64,000 nucleotides of DNA from Prorocentrum cordatum (GCA_963575745.1 CAUYUJ010014609.1:91001-155000); one strand, 5' to 3'; shown: positions 30,061-40,805, counted from the stretch's first letter. Notes: generated from the sequence alone by a model not told the origin. Numbers and translations are program-made.

Positions 30061-30699
30061 ACTGCTGCCACCCAGGATGCTGCGCTAGCACGGTGGCGGA
30101 ATTGCCGGAGGCAGCTGGACAGATCGGCGATGGGCCCCCGATAGCGAGCTCTCCCGGTCCTGGGCGGGGTGGGCGAGCAGCCCCCTATCGGCGATGAATG
30201 GGCGACGTTGGCTCGATGCAAACTGTTCAGTCCGCGGGCGCCAACTGGCCCGAGACAGTCAGACGCTGGTCAAGCAAGCGGGGGGGTGCACCGAGACGAA
30301 CTGAGGCACGAAGGCGAAAGAGGACGGAGCACGAGGGGGAAGAAGGAGGAGCCCGCTCGGACCACGAAGGCCGAACTCGATGCAGGCCACGCTGAGCCGA
30401 TCCACCCCCTAAGAGCCTGCTTTGTATTGTTCGCGACGACGGGCGTGACCAGGGAAGGGGGGGGGGGGAGTTCGTCCCCCCCCCCCCCGATCACACCACG
30501 GCGGGGGGCCGCCGGAAGTCTTGGGAAATCCTCAGCGAATCCATGCGAAATCTGTGCGCACGTAAGCAAAATAGCGCGACATGATCCAGGCAGGGGGGGG
30601 GGGGGGAGAGGGCAGATCAGGGGCGTTATCGCCCGGATTTCTGTTTAATAAAAAAAGGGCCCAACGCTGCCCCTTATTCATTCGGCGGCGACGACAAGG
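30061..30699. other. GC-rich spacer with G and C homopolymer runs
   Basis: A G12 run is separated by ~8 bases from a C run (30455-30492), a near-perfect inverted repeat. A second G run lies at 30593-30606. No gene seen. Confidence 0.6.
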
Positions 30700-30852
30700 G
30701 CGAACCAGGGGTGGGCATTACACGTATTCGCCCGGGAGCCTTAGCGAAGACATAGATCGTCGGCGCCCCTGGATACATGTATTGCTCCCCCCTGGGCTAT
30801 TCGCCCCTGTCGTCGCCCCTATCCTCGCCCCTATCAGGGCCGTCGTCGCCCG
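30700..30852. repeat. dispersed repeat family D, copy 1
   Basis: CCCGGGAGCCTTAGCGAAGA, CATAGATCGTCGGCGCCCCT and CTGGGCTATTCGCCCCTGTC match 34845-35000 in the same orientation. Confidence 0.7.
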
Positions 30853-32924
30853 GACTCGAAGAAAACAGGGCCCAACGCTGCCCCTGCTTCGTGGAGGCGG
30901 GCGGCGACGTCTCCTCGGGCGGTCGGGTGAGCGCCACCGGCCCCGGCGCGCCCTCGCTGGCGGTGGGCTCCACTGGAGCGGCCCGGGCAGCGGCGGCCTG
31001 TGGCACCTGCGCGGCCCCGTCCCGACAGAGAAAGACATCACCTTCCTCCTTGTTGCAAGCAGTACTTGGTACTGGTACACGTTGTGAATTTCTAATCGTG
31101 CTCATTTCTAATTGTGCTCGTTTCTAATTGCTCCTGGCGCCCTAGTGGCCAGGAAGAGGCCCAGGACAGGACAATGAGAAATGAACGGATCTCGGCCCCC
31201 AAAAATCAAAGAACTTTCGAAGAACTACAAATGAACAATGTGTCTCAATTACGTGTGCTGATCTATGCCTCTCACCTTGCAAGGTCTACCAGCACCAAGG
31301 AATTGCACAGCAAGGAGAACAGGTTCGCTCCTCGATGACAAGAGCGTGAAAATCATAATGATGACGCCGTATCATTTGCGAACTATGTGGTGCCGCGAGA
31401 CTGCTGAGCAGGGCGTGCTGCGACATCGGCCCGCAATGCACACACACAACCATCCTCGCACCGAATCGTGCCCCCGCAGGGAGTTCCCCACGGGACGCTC
31501 CATAGGACCAAGTTTCCCATGTCCAGCGCGTCCGCCAAGCCCCCCCGCTTACTCGGCACACTCCTCTCACATGGATCGTGCCCTTAGGGACTCCCACCAA
31601 CGGGCCGCCTCAAAGGCAAAGGGTTTTCGAATTTCGTTACGGGTCGCCCTCGCGACCCCGCCCCCCCCCCCCTCCCCGCCCCCTTCCCCAACCCCGCTCA
31701 TTGCGGCATACCCCATCACGCGGACCGTGCCCACAAGGAGCACCACCTTCAGGTACAGCGCCCCCCAAGCCCATGCCTGCCATGGCCCATGCTGAGACAA
31801 TAATGAACGCGTCCGCGCGATTGCACATCTTTCGATCCCATGTGCTCGGGCCCCGTCTCCAGGAAGGGGCCCAGGGACACACAGACAAGTGGACACGCAT
31901 CCCAGGATCGCCCATCCAGATGACCTGGGTGTTCGCCTTCCCCTCCCCTGCCTAGGTATTCTATATTATCTTCCTGGGAACCGACGACTCTCTGTGCCCG
32001 TATGCTCCACCCCCTCCCGACGGAAAAAAAGGCTCGCCCCTCCTCGGAGGATCAGGCGCGGGAGGCGGAGGCGTGCGGCAATCCCCGGGGGCACGACCTG
32101 GGCATCGCTTGATGGGGGTGTGGTCTTGGGGGGGTGGGGGGCGACGGCCCTGACCTTCCAGAGTGCCAGAAAACAACACGCCTGGCCTACAGCCAACCCG
32201 TACAGTAAGGGCGCCCGATAAGGATGCAGGGGGGCCCTGGAAGGCGACGTCGACACCTTGCGAGCAGGGCGCAGCCCGCGAAAGCGGCCAAGGGTGGTCC
32301 GACGGGGCAAGGATGTAAGGATACTCTTGGTCAGGTTGCCCATCCCTTTACGGGTTCACTGTATAGAGCTATCTAGACTGCTTACAACACCTCGATTGGA
32401 ATTCAAGGAGCAAGGTCCTCCTGGAAGGTCAGGGAAAGGGGGGGCGGGAAGGAAGGTGCGGTGCATTCTTCGGGCCCCACGAGGCCCCCTTATGGAGGCC
32501 CTGAAATCACGGGTCACTTGAGGAACCCTAGAGGACCCCTTTTCTTTCTGCAGCCCTCGCAGCCCCCCCCCCCATCCCCCCCCCATGTTATCGCCCCCCC
32601 CATTACGTGACGCCCAGAGAGGAGGAGGAAGAGGAGGGGGAGGAGGGGGAGGAGGAGGAGGAGGAGGAGGAGAAGGAGGGGGCGGAGAAGTCTTCCGAAC
32701 CTTCCCAGGAGACACAGGCAGCCTCTCCGACGGCCAGAGGGCCTCCGAGGAGCCCCGCCGCCTTCTGGGACGGCCTTCTCCTTTTCTCCTGACCGTCCAG
32801 TAGGACTAAAAGATGGCACCAGGACCCGAATCCCTAAATTCTCATCGAGGTTTCGAAGCAGTCTAGCTTGGTCTACGGGTATGGAGTGTTGTTTTTCTGC
32901 ACCATGGAAGGTAAGGGTGATCCC
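30853..32924. other. no recognised gene; GC-rich with homopolymers
   Basis: C runs at ~31660-31675 and 32560-32600 and a GGA tract at 32620-32690. A diverged copy of repeat family F (AGGGACACACAGACAAGTGG ... CGACTCTCTGTGCCC) lies at ~31865-32030. No coding sequence I can support. Confidence 0.4.
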
Positions 32925-33112
32925 CCCCCCCAGTATCGGGGGCGGCCAAGAGGGGGGCGTTCAACAGGGGGGGGCGGGCGCAAGTCATGGCTGGCGGCAC
33001 GTGCGCGGCCAAGGGGGGGCCGGGGACGTCGTGAAGTATATAAGAAGAGGCGCCATGAAATTTGAAGAAACATCATGGCCCACGCCATGACATCCAGAAC
33101 CCCCTAGAGTGG
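32925..33112. repeat. dispersed repeat family E, copy 1
   Basis: GGGCGGCCAAGAGGGGGGCG through CATGGCTGGCGGCACGTGCG to AAGAGGCGCCATGAAATTTG and CATGGCCCACGCCATGACAT. Matches 38093-38277 at roughly 80%. It contains GGCGCCATGAAAT-type words that could mimic a start context; no ORF follows. Confidence 0.7.
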
Positions 33113-33290
33113 AGGCCAGTCCACAAGAAACTTGCCACAAGAAACCCCACCCTGAGACCCCAGGACGTCGATGGATGTCTGGTGTGGGAGCGTCACGCTT
33201 CCCACAGCAAAGCCATCGAAACCCGAGGAACCCAGGGCACCCTGGAGGCAAGCAGGGTGTTTCTTGGCATGGGCCCCCACTGTGCGTGAA
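33113..33290. repeat. dispersed repeat family G, copy 1
   Basis: CCACAAGAAACTTGCCACAA to GGGTGTTTCTTGGCATGGGC; partner of 34008-34190. The tail (GTGTTCCTTGGCATGGGCCC) is partly duplicated at 33310-33345. Confidence 0.75.
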
Positions 33291-33395
33291 CACGGGCGGG
33301 ATGGGGGGGGAGGAGGGTGTTCCTTGGCATGGGCCCCCACTGTATTGCACCCACTTCTTCCGTACCCGCTTCGGGCGTCCAGATGAGGACCATTG

Positions 33396-33565
33396 AAGGG
33401 GCCCTGGGACACACAAATAAATACACACAAATAAATTGATCTCCCATATTTTCCTATATTTTCTGGGTTTTTGTCTTTCCCCCACTTCAACTATTTTCCC
33501 ATATGTTCTAAGGAATCGACGATTCATTGTGTCTGTGTGTGTTTTCCCCTCCTGAACCATATCGG
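33396..33565. repeat. dispersed repeat family F, copy 1
   Basis: GGGACACACAAATAAATACA, then CCATATTTTCCTATATTTTC, then GGAATCGACGATTCATTGTG and TCTGTGTGTGTTTTCCCCTC. The ends are imperfectly inverted (GACACACAAATAA against TTGTGTCTGTGTG), suggesting a small foldback element. Other copies at 36985-37185 and 40632-40805. Confidence 0.7.
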
Positions 33566-33753
33566 CCCTTGTGCCGCCTCCGCGGGGGGGAGGTCCGCCG
33601 CCGCCGCGGGCGGGGCGCGGCACGATAGCGCCTCGGGGCCAGGCGCATATCGAGCGCTGTGGGCCTCCGGAGAAGGGCCAGCTCGCCTCCCGAGCGAGCA
33701 GCAGGGCCGGGGGGGCCACGAAGGACGTGCGCGCCCACCCACAGCAGCTTAGT

Positions 33754-33991
33754 GGGCCCTGGAAAAGACAAGGCCGTTTTTTTACCGGTTCCGTTCTGCC
33801 GTTTTCTTGCCGGTTCCAACGCATGTTTTTACCGGTTCCGTCGCCGTTTTGTTGACCGGTTCCGGCTCCGGTTCCAATCCTGGAGCCGTTTTTGTTGCCG
33901 TTTCCGGTCGCCGTTTTTTTTGCCGTTTCCATGTTCAAAGGATATTTTTTGGGAAACGGTGAAAAAACGGCCCTGCCGTTTCCAGGGCCCA
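33754..33991. mobile_element. foldback element with inner CCGTTTTTTGCCGGTTCC tandem repeats
   Basis: Left arm TGGGCCCTGGAAAAGACAAG then GCCGTTTTTT; right arm complement TGGGCCCTGGAAACGGCAGG then GCCGTTTTTT. Between the arms are about eight ~20-bp units of the type CCGTTTTNTTGCCGGTTCC. No target duplication found. Confidence 0.7.
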
Positions 33992-34007
33992 CGAAGGGCC
34001 CGACCAC

Positions 34008-34190
34008 GAGAAGTCCTCCACAAGAAACCCAACCCTGAGACAACCAGGGCGTCCATGGATATGCTCGGTGTGGGAGCGCCACGCTCTCACGCTCTCCATA
34101 AGAAGACCACCGAAACCCGAGAGACCCAGGGCACCCTGGAGGCAAGCAGGGTGCTTCTTGGCGTGGGCCTCCACTGTACCACAAGGGATG
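34008..34190. repeat. dispersed repeat family G, copy 2
   Basis: CCTCCACAAGAAACCCAACC to GCAGGGTGCTTCTTGGCGTG. About 80% identical to 33113-33290. Confidence 0.75.
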
Positions 34191-34468
34191 CGCGATAAGG
34201 GTGCAAGGATACCCTTGGGAAGGTTGCCCATCGCGGGTCGACTGCAGAGAACACAAAAACCGCAGGAACACAAACTCTGGTCGGCGCTGCCCCCCCCCCG
34301 CCTCTCCCTGGCGCCCAGAGCGCGCCAGGGGTGCCTCCAGGAAGGCCCAGGCGCGGATCCCTGAAATCCGCCAGGGCCCCCGAAAAGCTACCATGTTTGT
34401 GCGGTTTCATATCTTCTCCGACCCAACAGGCTGCCAGGGAGGAAGGGCCGCCGTCTGCCTCGACATTC
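34191..34468. other. no gene; partial foldback-like sequence
   Basis: 34300-34400 holds CCTGGCGCCCAGAGCGCGCC and GCGCGGATCCCTGAAATCCG, a diverged half of the GGATTTCTCGGATCGGCGC foldback family. Confidence 0.45.
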
Positions 34469-34665
34469 GAAGCCTCCCAAATGGGGTCCGAGTAGATGGG
34501 GTCGGAGAATCGCACCGCATCGACAATGCAACGCCGATGCATCAGCGCTGCATCGCCGCCGGCGGTGCCCGCCGGCGTGGAGAAAATCAGGCTCCACATC
34601 GAGCCGCATCGCCGATGAACTGACGATGCGGCGCGATCTTCCGTCAACATTTGCTGAGCAGAGTC
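34469..34665. mobile_element. CATCGGCGATG foldback family, copy 1
   Basis: Left arm GAAGCCTCCCAAATGGGGTC, then GAGTAGATGGGGTCGGAG and GCATCGAC; right side GAGCCGCATCGCCGATGAAC then GATGCGGCGCGATCTTCCG. The middle has clustered GATGCATCAGCGCTGCATCG words. Sister copies at 44072-44292 and, partial, at 51035-51115 and 63183-63265. Confidence 0.65.
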
Positions 34666-34844
34666 CGGCCGTCCTGGCATTCATGTGGGCCTACCACGAC
34701 GTGTTCTTCGAATCCGAAAATATTCAAAAAACAGACCAACGTGCTTAGAGCATACAGACGATTGACTGAAACCAGACAGTCCCGGCCAGAAATGCTCTAA
34801 GACCTTTTCATGCAGACCACAAAAGGCTCTTAGAACATTCCATG
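34666..34844. other. no recognised feature
   Basis: Short AT-richer stretch. Confidence 0.4.
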
Positions 34845-35000
34845 GTGGCCCTGTATTGGCGGCGACGACAGGGGGGCGATAGCCCAGGGGCGGGCAGTAC
34901 ACGTCCTCGCCCGGGAGCCTCGTCGAAGAGATAGATCCTCGGCGCGCCTGGATACAAGTACTGCTCTCCCCTGGGCTATTCTCTTCCCTGTCGTCGCCTC
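34845..35000. repeat. dispersed repeat family D, copy 2
   Basis: CCCGGGAGCCTCGTCGAAGA, GATAGATCCTCGGCGCGCCT and CTGGGCTATTCTCTTCCCTG match 30700-30852. Confidence 0.7.
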
Positions 35001-35097
35001 TGACTCCACTGCTCGGATCTGGGGGGCCCTCGAAGAGGCCTCCGTCGAGCGGGGCCAACGGGAACCTCTGCCGCACGGTAGCAGATCGCCCACCCCC

Positions 35098-35235
35098 TAG
35101 AAGGGGGGGAGGAGGAGGAGGAGGAGGAGGAGGAGGAGGAGGAGGAGGAGGAGGAGGAAGGAGGAGGAGGAGGAGGAGGAGGAGGAGGACGAGGAGGGTG
35201 GGAGAGGAGGAGGATGCGGAGGAGGAGGAGGAGGA
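35098..35235 (+). repeat. (GGA)n microsatellite
   Basis: GGA triplets with few interruptions; source of several false Glu- or Pro-rich ORFs. Confidence 0.95.
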
Positions 35236-36357
35236 GGCCAAAGGGACACGGCCCCCCTCCGACGAGCGCACCGAGCTCCCGCCGCAGGGCCTCCGCTCGG
35301 CCGCTCGGCCGCGCGACGGCGGGGGCGCGCGGCGGCGGAGGGGGAGGGCCCGGGGCGCACCCTCAGAGGGGGCAGCCCGAGAGGGGGCTCGCAGGTCCTG
35401 GCCCCGGGCGCGCGCGTGGCCCTCGGGGGGCACCGAGGGGAGGTGCTGGGAGAGGCAGAGGGGCTCCTGTCTGGGCGCCCGACATGGATACGGCCAAAAA
35501 TGAGTACAATGCCCAGCAACAGATTTTTAATTCGCGTTGTTTCCCGTGCGCCAGTTTGGACGCCCGAAATGGGCACGGAAAGAATGGGTACGATGCCCAA
35601 CAACACATGTTGTCCCAAACCAACAGCGGCCGCTGTTGGGCAGAAGGCCTTCTGTCTCGAATGAGCACAGGCCGCGGCGGCGCGGACAGCGAGTCCTGTC
35701 CAAAATGAACAAGAACCGATGTTGAGCATTGTACCCGTTCTTGACGTGCCCATCTCGTTCGTGCAGATCCTGAGTCCAGGGATACCACGGCCCGAGACAC
35801 GATACCTGCCCCCCCCTAGCACGAGCGGCGCACAGATCTGTACCTATCCGCGCCCTCGCGGTCTGGACTCTGGCGGGGTGCGATCCCGCGGACACGAGGT
35901 CGCACGGGTACGTTCCGCGGGGGGCATCCACGCAGAGACGCCCGCGCATCCGCGGGGCTGCGGCCCAGAGGCCCGGGCCGCGAGGCCGCGGATACGGATG
36001 CGTGTGCCGCTCACGATGTCATCCCCCCCCTGCCGCCCCCGAGGGAGCATGATGTTGCACCCTCGGGGGACCTTGCCTCTCTCATCGAGGCCCTACCCGC
36101 GTCGAATCCGTGTCTCGGATCCGTGCCTGAACCGTCGCATCCGTGTCGAGAATCCGTGTCGTAAACTCGCGTCGAGTCCGCGCCAAATCCGCGTCGAGTC
36201 CGCATCGAGCCCGCGTCGGGCACTCTTCGCGCCGGCGGCGAGGCAGAGGCCCTCCGCACCACCGTGTGGCTCCTCGGGGCCACCGACATGCGAATCGCCC
36301 GGCAAAACAAAAGCAAGGAACGAGACGGAGGGCGGCGGCCAAGCTACGGGAGCACAC
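35236..36357. other. no recognised gene; GC-rich with CGCGTCGAGTC-type repeats
   Basis: At 36085-36235 a run of GAATCCGTGTCG/GAGTCCGCGTCG words repeats every 12-18 bp. At 35.47-35.72 kb, TACAATGCCCAGCAACA, TACGATGCCCAACAACA and TGAGCATTGTACCCG form a loose repeat. No coding call. Confidence 0.45.
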
Positions 36358-36532
36358 CTCGGGGACGGACAGACCCCCCTTTAGCAAAGCGTGGTTTGGT
36401 AAAAACGGCCTCGGGCCCCAACCTGGCGGGCGCCAGCCTGGAAAATGACGACGGCCGCGGCGCCCTCTGGAGAACCCAAAGCGGACAATTCACTGATCGA
36501 CGTGTCAGGGTAGGAGGTCTGTCCACCCCCGC
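36358..36532. mobile_element. TIR element with GGGGTGGACAGA ends, copy 1
   Basis: Ends CGGGGACGGACAGACCCCCC and, complemented, CGGGGGTGGACAGACCTCCT. CACAC may be duplicated at 36353-36357 and 36533-36537. About 80% identical to 48248-48419. No ORF. Confidence 0.65.
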
Positions 36533-36785
36533 CACACAGGTGTGGGGGGGGGGGGCGGGGCAGTGCCCGAAGACGCGGCACCGCGCCGGGCACACGAGGA
36601 GGCACGACTGCTTTGGGGCGACGGGCGCGAGGCCCCCCTCCGAAAGTGCGGCGCGTGACTGGCAGCGCCCGCCCCGCGCCCGGAGGCCCGCGGGCCCCCC
36701 CCCCCCGGGAGCGCTCACGCGGCGGCGGCCCTCGAGCGGCGCCCCGCGGTGGCGGCTTCCAGGGCGCAGCTCGTCGGGGGGACCT
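36533..36785. other. GC-rich spacer with a G run
   Basis: G10 run at 36544-36555 and C-rich stretches. Nothing else seen. Confidence 0.5.
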
Positions 36786-36984
36786 TAGGGGAACAAAAAA
36801 TGACATAAACATAAAAACTCGGAGGTGTTCGCGGATTTCTCGGATCGGCGCTGGACCCCCCTCCCTGGCGCGCGGAGCGCGCCAGGGGCGGCGCCGGAGG
36901 CGCCGCCGAGGGGCCCTGGCGCCGATCCGAGAAATCCGCGCGGACATCAGAGTTTTTATGTTTATGCCACTTGTTGTTCCCCTA
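36786..36984. mobile_element. foldback element of the GGATTTCTCGGATCGGCGC family, best copy (~65-bp arms)
   Basis: Left arm: TAGGGGAACAAAAAATGACA, TAAACATAAAAACTCGGAGG, GCGGATTTCTCGGATCGGCG. Right arm, complemented: TAGGGGAACAACAAGTGGCA, TAAACATAAAAACTCTGATG, GCGGATTTCTCGGATCGGCG. The centre is a GC-rich palindrome (GGCGCGCGGAGCGCGCC). It can form a very stable hairpin. Related sequences at 12651-12960, 34300-34400 and 48915-49030. Confidence 0.85.
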
Positions 36985-37185
36985 TTTCCCATATTTTCCT
37001 ATATGTTCCCATATTCCACTTACGTTTTATGTTCCAACTGTTTGTTCCCTATTTCCCGTATTTCCCACTTTTTGTTTATTTTCCCATTCTGTTTTATGCT
37101 TATCCCACTTCCCATATTTTCCAATATTTTCTCTTGGGAATCGACGATGAATTGTGTCTGTGTGTTTTGTCCCCTCCTGAGACCT
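36985..37185. repeat. dispersed repeat family F, copy 2
   Basis: CCCATATTTTCCTATATGTT ... CCATATTTTCCAATATTTTC then GGGAATCGACGATGAATTG and TGTCTGTGTGTTTTGTCCCC. Joins the foldback element on its left. Confidence 0.7.
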
Positions 37186-37299
37186 GCGCGGGAGCGCGAG
37201 GCGGCTCCAGCCCCGCCCCGCCCCGCCCGGCACGAGCTCCCGGCGTTTCCTCCCGGGCTCCTGGCCCAGCCGCCGGGCTTGCCTCCTGCCTCCGTCCTC

Positions 37300-37362
37300 C
37301 TCTCTCTCCTTCTCTCTCTGTCTCTCTGTCTCTCTGTCTCTCTCTCTCTCTCTCTATTCGCT
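37300..37362 (+). repeat. (CT)n / TCTCTGTC microsatellite
   Basis: Almost pure CT dinucleotides with GTC interruptions. Confidence 0.9.
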
Positions 37363-37689
37363 CTTCTGTCCTCTTGAGGCGAAAAAGAACAACTGAATAC
37401 ATGTAATGTGCTGGCGCTCCGCGTGGAGCGCCAAACGTCTATGCTTATGGCGTTCTCTCTGCTTCGGCTACTAAAGTTATCTTTGCTTGCTTCTCCCTCT
37501 CTCTCTACACCCTCGTCTGATGCATCTCCTCGCTGCCCTCTGGGTCGGCTCACCGACGCTTTGCACTATGAATCCGCCGACCTCCGCTTGCCGGGCGTGA
37601 AAAGACGTGTGAGATGATGGGATGCCCCCCCTCCCACAGTTCCCCCTCCCCTGGAGCAAAACATCGCAGTAGAGGGTGGTAGGTACGAG
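37363..37689. other. no recognised feature
   Basis: No gene or repeat identified, apart from CT-rich stretches. Confidence 0.4.
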
Positions 37690-38060
37690 CTCCTTAGGAG
37701 TTCTCACGAGCCTCGAAAAAGCCGCTGGACGGCCCAGTGAATTCCGAGATGATCCAAAGGAGCGTCGAGACGACGCTGGGTAATCCCGCGACGGTCCAAG
37801 ATGGCTTTAAGATGGCTCCAAGATGGCCTACGAAACCCCCGAGACGGCCCAAGAGTTCTCCCAGAGGGCCGCCGAGTGGGCCCCAAGAGGTAAACCATCG
37901 CCCCAATCACTAATGAAAAAAGTGCACGTTTGAGCTATACGCATTCTTCGTCTGACCAGCATCCACAAGAAGGCCCCACGCTGGCCCAATAGGGCCCCCA
38001 GAGGGCCTAAGAACGGCCCGGGGGGCCACTGAGACTGCTCAGGAGGGCCCCAGGAGGGGC
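37690..38060. repeat. CAAGATGGC array with core, copy 6
   Basis: CAAGATGGC, GAGACGGCCC and GAGGGCC words on both sides of a core at ~37890-37975 (AGGTAAACCATCGCCCCAAT ... CATTCTTCGTCTGACCAGC). Confidence 0.55.
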
Positions 38061-38092
38061 AGTCCAAACTGACACATCGAGACTTTTCAGCC

Positions 38093-38277
38093 GCGATGGC
38101 CCCAATCGGGAGCGGCAAAGAGGGGGGGGGGTGTCCAAGAGGGGGGGGTGCAAATCATGACCGGCGGCATGTGCGTGGCCCAGCGGGGGGGCCAGGGACG
38201 CAATGAAATAAGAAGAGGCGCCATGAAATCTGGGAAATATCATGGCCCCCGCCATGATATCCACCCCCCCCTAGTCA
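38093..38277. repeat. dispersed repeat family E, copy 2
   Basis: GGAGCGGCAAAGAGGGGGGG, CATGACCGGCGGCATGTGCG, AAGAGGCGCCATGAAATCTG and CATGGCCCCCGCCATGATAT. Partner of 32925-33112. Confidence 0.7.
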
Positions 38278-38802
38278 TCACCCCCCTCTTTGCCGCCCCC
38301 GACCCAAGTGGCCCCCAGTGACCCCCGGGGCATCCCCAGAATGCCCCAGAGACTTCTCCGAGGCTTCCAGGCCCAGGGGCCCCCGCAGGCCCATGGAGTC
38401 CCAGCAGAAAACTGCTCCAAAAGGTCCACTCCAGAACGTCCGAGAGGCCTCGACCCTGCCACGCCCCTTCTCTTTCGCGATCTCCCAGATCCTGCTCGAC
38501 CCTCGATTCTCGATCGTCCCCTTTTCCCAATCCTCTGAGGAATCGACTCCCGGACCTCTCCTGGGGCGCGCAGGGAAATCAGCAGCGGCGAAGAGACGCC
38601 TCCGCCTCCGGGAGGCCCAAGAGAAGCGAACGACGAAAACAATTACTGAATCTCGAAGACTCCAACCTCGATCCGACCAAATTACGATTCAAACCGCTTC
38701 CTCTGGCCCCCTCGCGATATGCACCCGTCATCCCAGGATCCCACTTCTGGCGGCGGGGGGGCCGAAGTGCCCCTGCAGAGGTCCAGGACTGCGGAGAAAC
38801 TC
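38278..38802. other. no recognised gene
   Basis: Unique GC-rich sequence; possibly 3' sequence of the coding-like segment to its right. Confidence 0.4.
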
Positions 38803-39380
38803 CTAACACCCCCCAGCGTCAAATCTCGAAGCCTCCACAGCCAGGACAATCGTCTGCGCGGGCTTCTCCTGGGATGAATCAGATGGCTTCTCCATTCTGC
38901 TCTTAGTCTGCGATATCCAGTCGCAAAGGGATTGGTCTTGCGGTTCAAACGGTTTTCCCAGGAGAGCTTCTTGGTAGTTCGCTGCCTTGAATGTTTGCCC
39001 TGCCTCCAAGTAGTTGGCACCTGTGATGCCCTCGCGTTTCTTTTAGTTTTCCAAAATTGGGCAACGTCTTTTGCCGTCTGGACTGGGTCAGGGCCTGCTG
39101 CGTCTGCGGACTGCGCAGGCTGATCTCGAGCCGACAGAGAAGATCGTGTTGTTTTGCCTGCCCCATTTCCATTCCGGGAGAGAACGCCCTTGGATGCAAG
39201 CTGTCCCTTCCACCAATTGACTCCTGCTGGCGAGGGCGGCTTCTGGTCAGGTTGGCCATCTCCTTTACCTTTGCACCGGACTTGGAACTTGGAGCCGCAT
39301 GCTCCGCAACGCTGCTCGTCGTTAGCACAACAGGCCCGTCCATTGAACTGCGGCATTCAATGCAAACGTACTCACGACGG
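38803..39380 (-). pseudogene. possible coding remnant with zinc-ribbon-like cysteines
   Basis: Overlapping - strand frames have protein-like composition. One reads YEHDRREYVCIECRSSMDG, another CCANDEQRCGACGSKFQV followed by CKGKGDGQPDQKPPSPAGVN, and a third MEAGQTFKAANYQEALLGKP then EPQDQSLCDWISQTKSRMEK. CIEC and CGAC could be two halves of a zinc ribbon split by a frame change. I do not recognise a family. It could be exons of a host gene or a decayed transposon ORF1. Confidence 0.3.
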
Positions 39381-39575
39381 TCATGTTCGTATTATTTCTT
39401 CCAATCGGTGCCCATATCTGCTGCTCCCCGTGTCCCAAGACTCTCGCCTGAAGAACCCAATCAACTAATAACAAGCACTGCAAGAAGGAAAGTGCGGGAA
39501 AACAAAAACAACACCATTGTGACTGAGGTGAGGCTTCCTGAAAGCCTGGGTGATATGCCTCGCTTCTTCCTTTGA
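39381..39575. other. no recognised feature
   Basis: Short spacer before the low-complexity block. Confidence 0.4.
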
Positions 39576-40290
39576 GGAAGAGCAGAGGGGGAATGAGGAA
39601 GAGAAGGAGTAAGAGGAGGGGGGGAGGAGGAGGAGGAGGAGGAGGAGGAGGAGGTAGGAGGAGGGAGGAGGAGGAGGAGGAGGAGGAGGAGGGGCAGGAG
39701 GAGGAGGGGGGGGAAGAAGAGGAGAGGGGCGGGGGAGAGGAGGAGCCGGGAATGAAGCCGCAATGCCTCGATAACTCGACGCCCGAAGCCCGCCCAGGCG
39801 GAGCGCCGCGGGACGCTCCTCGCCGGCCGCCCGCCGCGGCGTCGCACGCAGGCCGCGGGGGCGGCCGAGGCCGCGGCGGGTTCAGGGGCGGGAGCCGGGG
39901 GGCAGGCGCGCCACGGTCCTGAGCTGGGGGGGGGGCGCGGGCGACGACAGGGCCAGTTCTCCACCTCCGCCTCCGCCTCCACCTCCACCTTCTGCTCCTG
40001 CTCCTCCTCCGCTCGTCGACCTCCAGCGCGTCCTCTTCCTCCACCTCCTCGTCCTCCTTCTCCTCCTCCTCCTCCTCCTCCTCCTCCTCCTCCTCCATCT
40101 CTTTTCCTCTTTCTCTCTCTCTCTCTCTCTCTTTTCCTCTCGGCCTGAGGATCATCCTGACGCGGCCATCTCATCTTCCTCTGACACCTCCTCCAACTCC
40201 TCCTCCAATCCCTCCTCCTCCAAGTCCTCCTCCTCCTCCTCCTCCTCCTCCTCCTCCTCCTCCTCCTCCCTGTCCTCCCGAGTCTGAGGG
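39576..40290. repeat. GGA/TCC microsatellite block
   Basis: GGA-rich at 39590-39755, GC-rich unique at 39760-39950, then TCC-rich at 39955-40270 with a (CT)n tract at ~40108-40135. The long Pro-, Ser-, Arg- and Glu-rich frames here are translations of the microsatellites. Confidence 0.85.
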
Positions 40291-40631
40291 GGGAGGTTAA
40301 GGAGGGGAAAGGGGGGCTATTCTGGCTGCTTCCCACCACCCGCGGGAGGGGGGCCGGCCCGAGCTCGCTGTCCGCCACGCGGCGGACGGCGAGCCGTGCA
40401 CGTTCTCAACCAAACACGTCACGATCCACGTGAAATGCATGACGATGTTCGGGATCATCTCCGAGGTCAGCGTGATATACATCAAGATCCACGCGATAAT
40501 CATCAAGATCGACGTGAACTACCCCGAGATCATCAGAAGCCAAGGCATGCAGCCACTAAGACATCGACCACCAGTTGTTGAACCACAAGGCTGCGAGACC
40601 TACCCACTGCTGTGGAGACGTACCTGCAAAG
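40291..40631. other. no recognised feature
   Basis: ATCAAGATCCACGCGATAAT/ATCAAGATCGACGTGAACTA at 40480-40520 is a weak local repeat. Otherwise nothing. Confidence 0.4.
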
Positions 40632-40805
40632 ATACCGAGTCCATTGAAGGGGCCCCAGGACACACAAATAAATACACACAAATAACACTATTCCCCATAT
40701 TATTCATATATTCTGGATTTTTGTCTTCCCCACCACTTCCCATGTTTTCCAATATTTTCTCGGGAATCGACGATTAATTGTGTCTGTGTGTTTTTCCCCC
40801 TCCTG
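40632..40805. repeat. dispersed repeat family F, copy 3
   Basis: GGACACACAAATAAATACAC, CCCATGTTTTCCAATATTTT, CGGGAATCGACGATTAATTG and TGTCTGTGTGTTTTTCCCCC. Same order as at 33396-33565. Confidence 0.75.

Noticed and set aside
34681-35433. Poly-Pro/Leu ORFs
   Set aside because: Translation of (GGA)n complement and dispersed repeat D.
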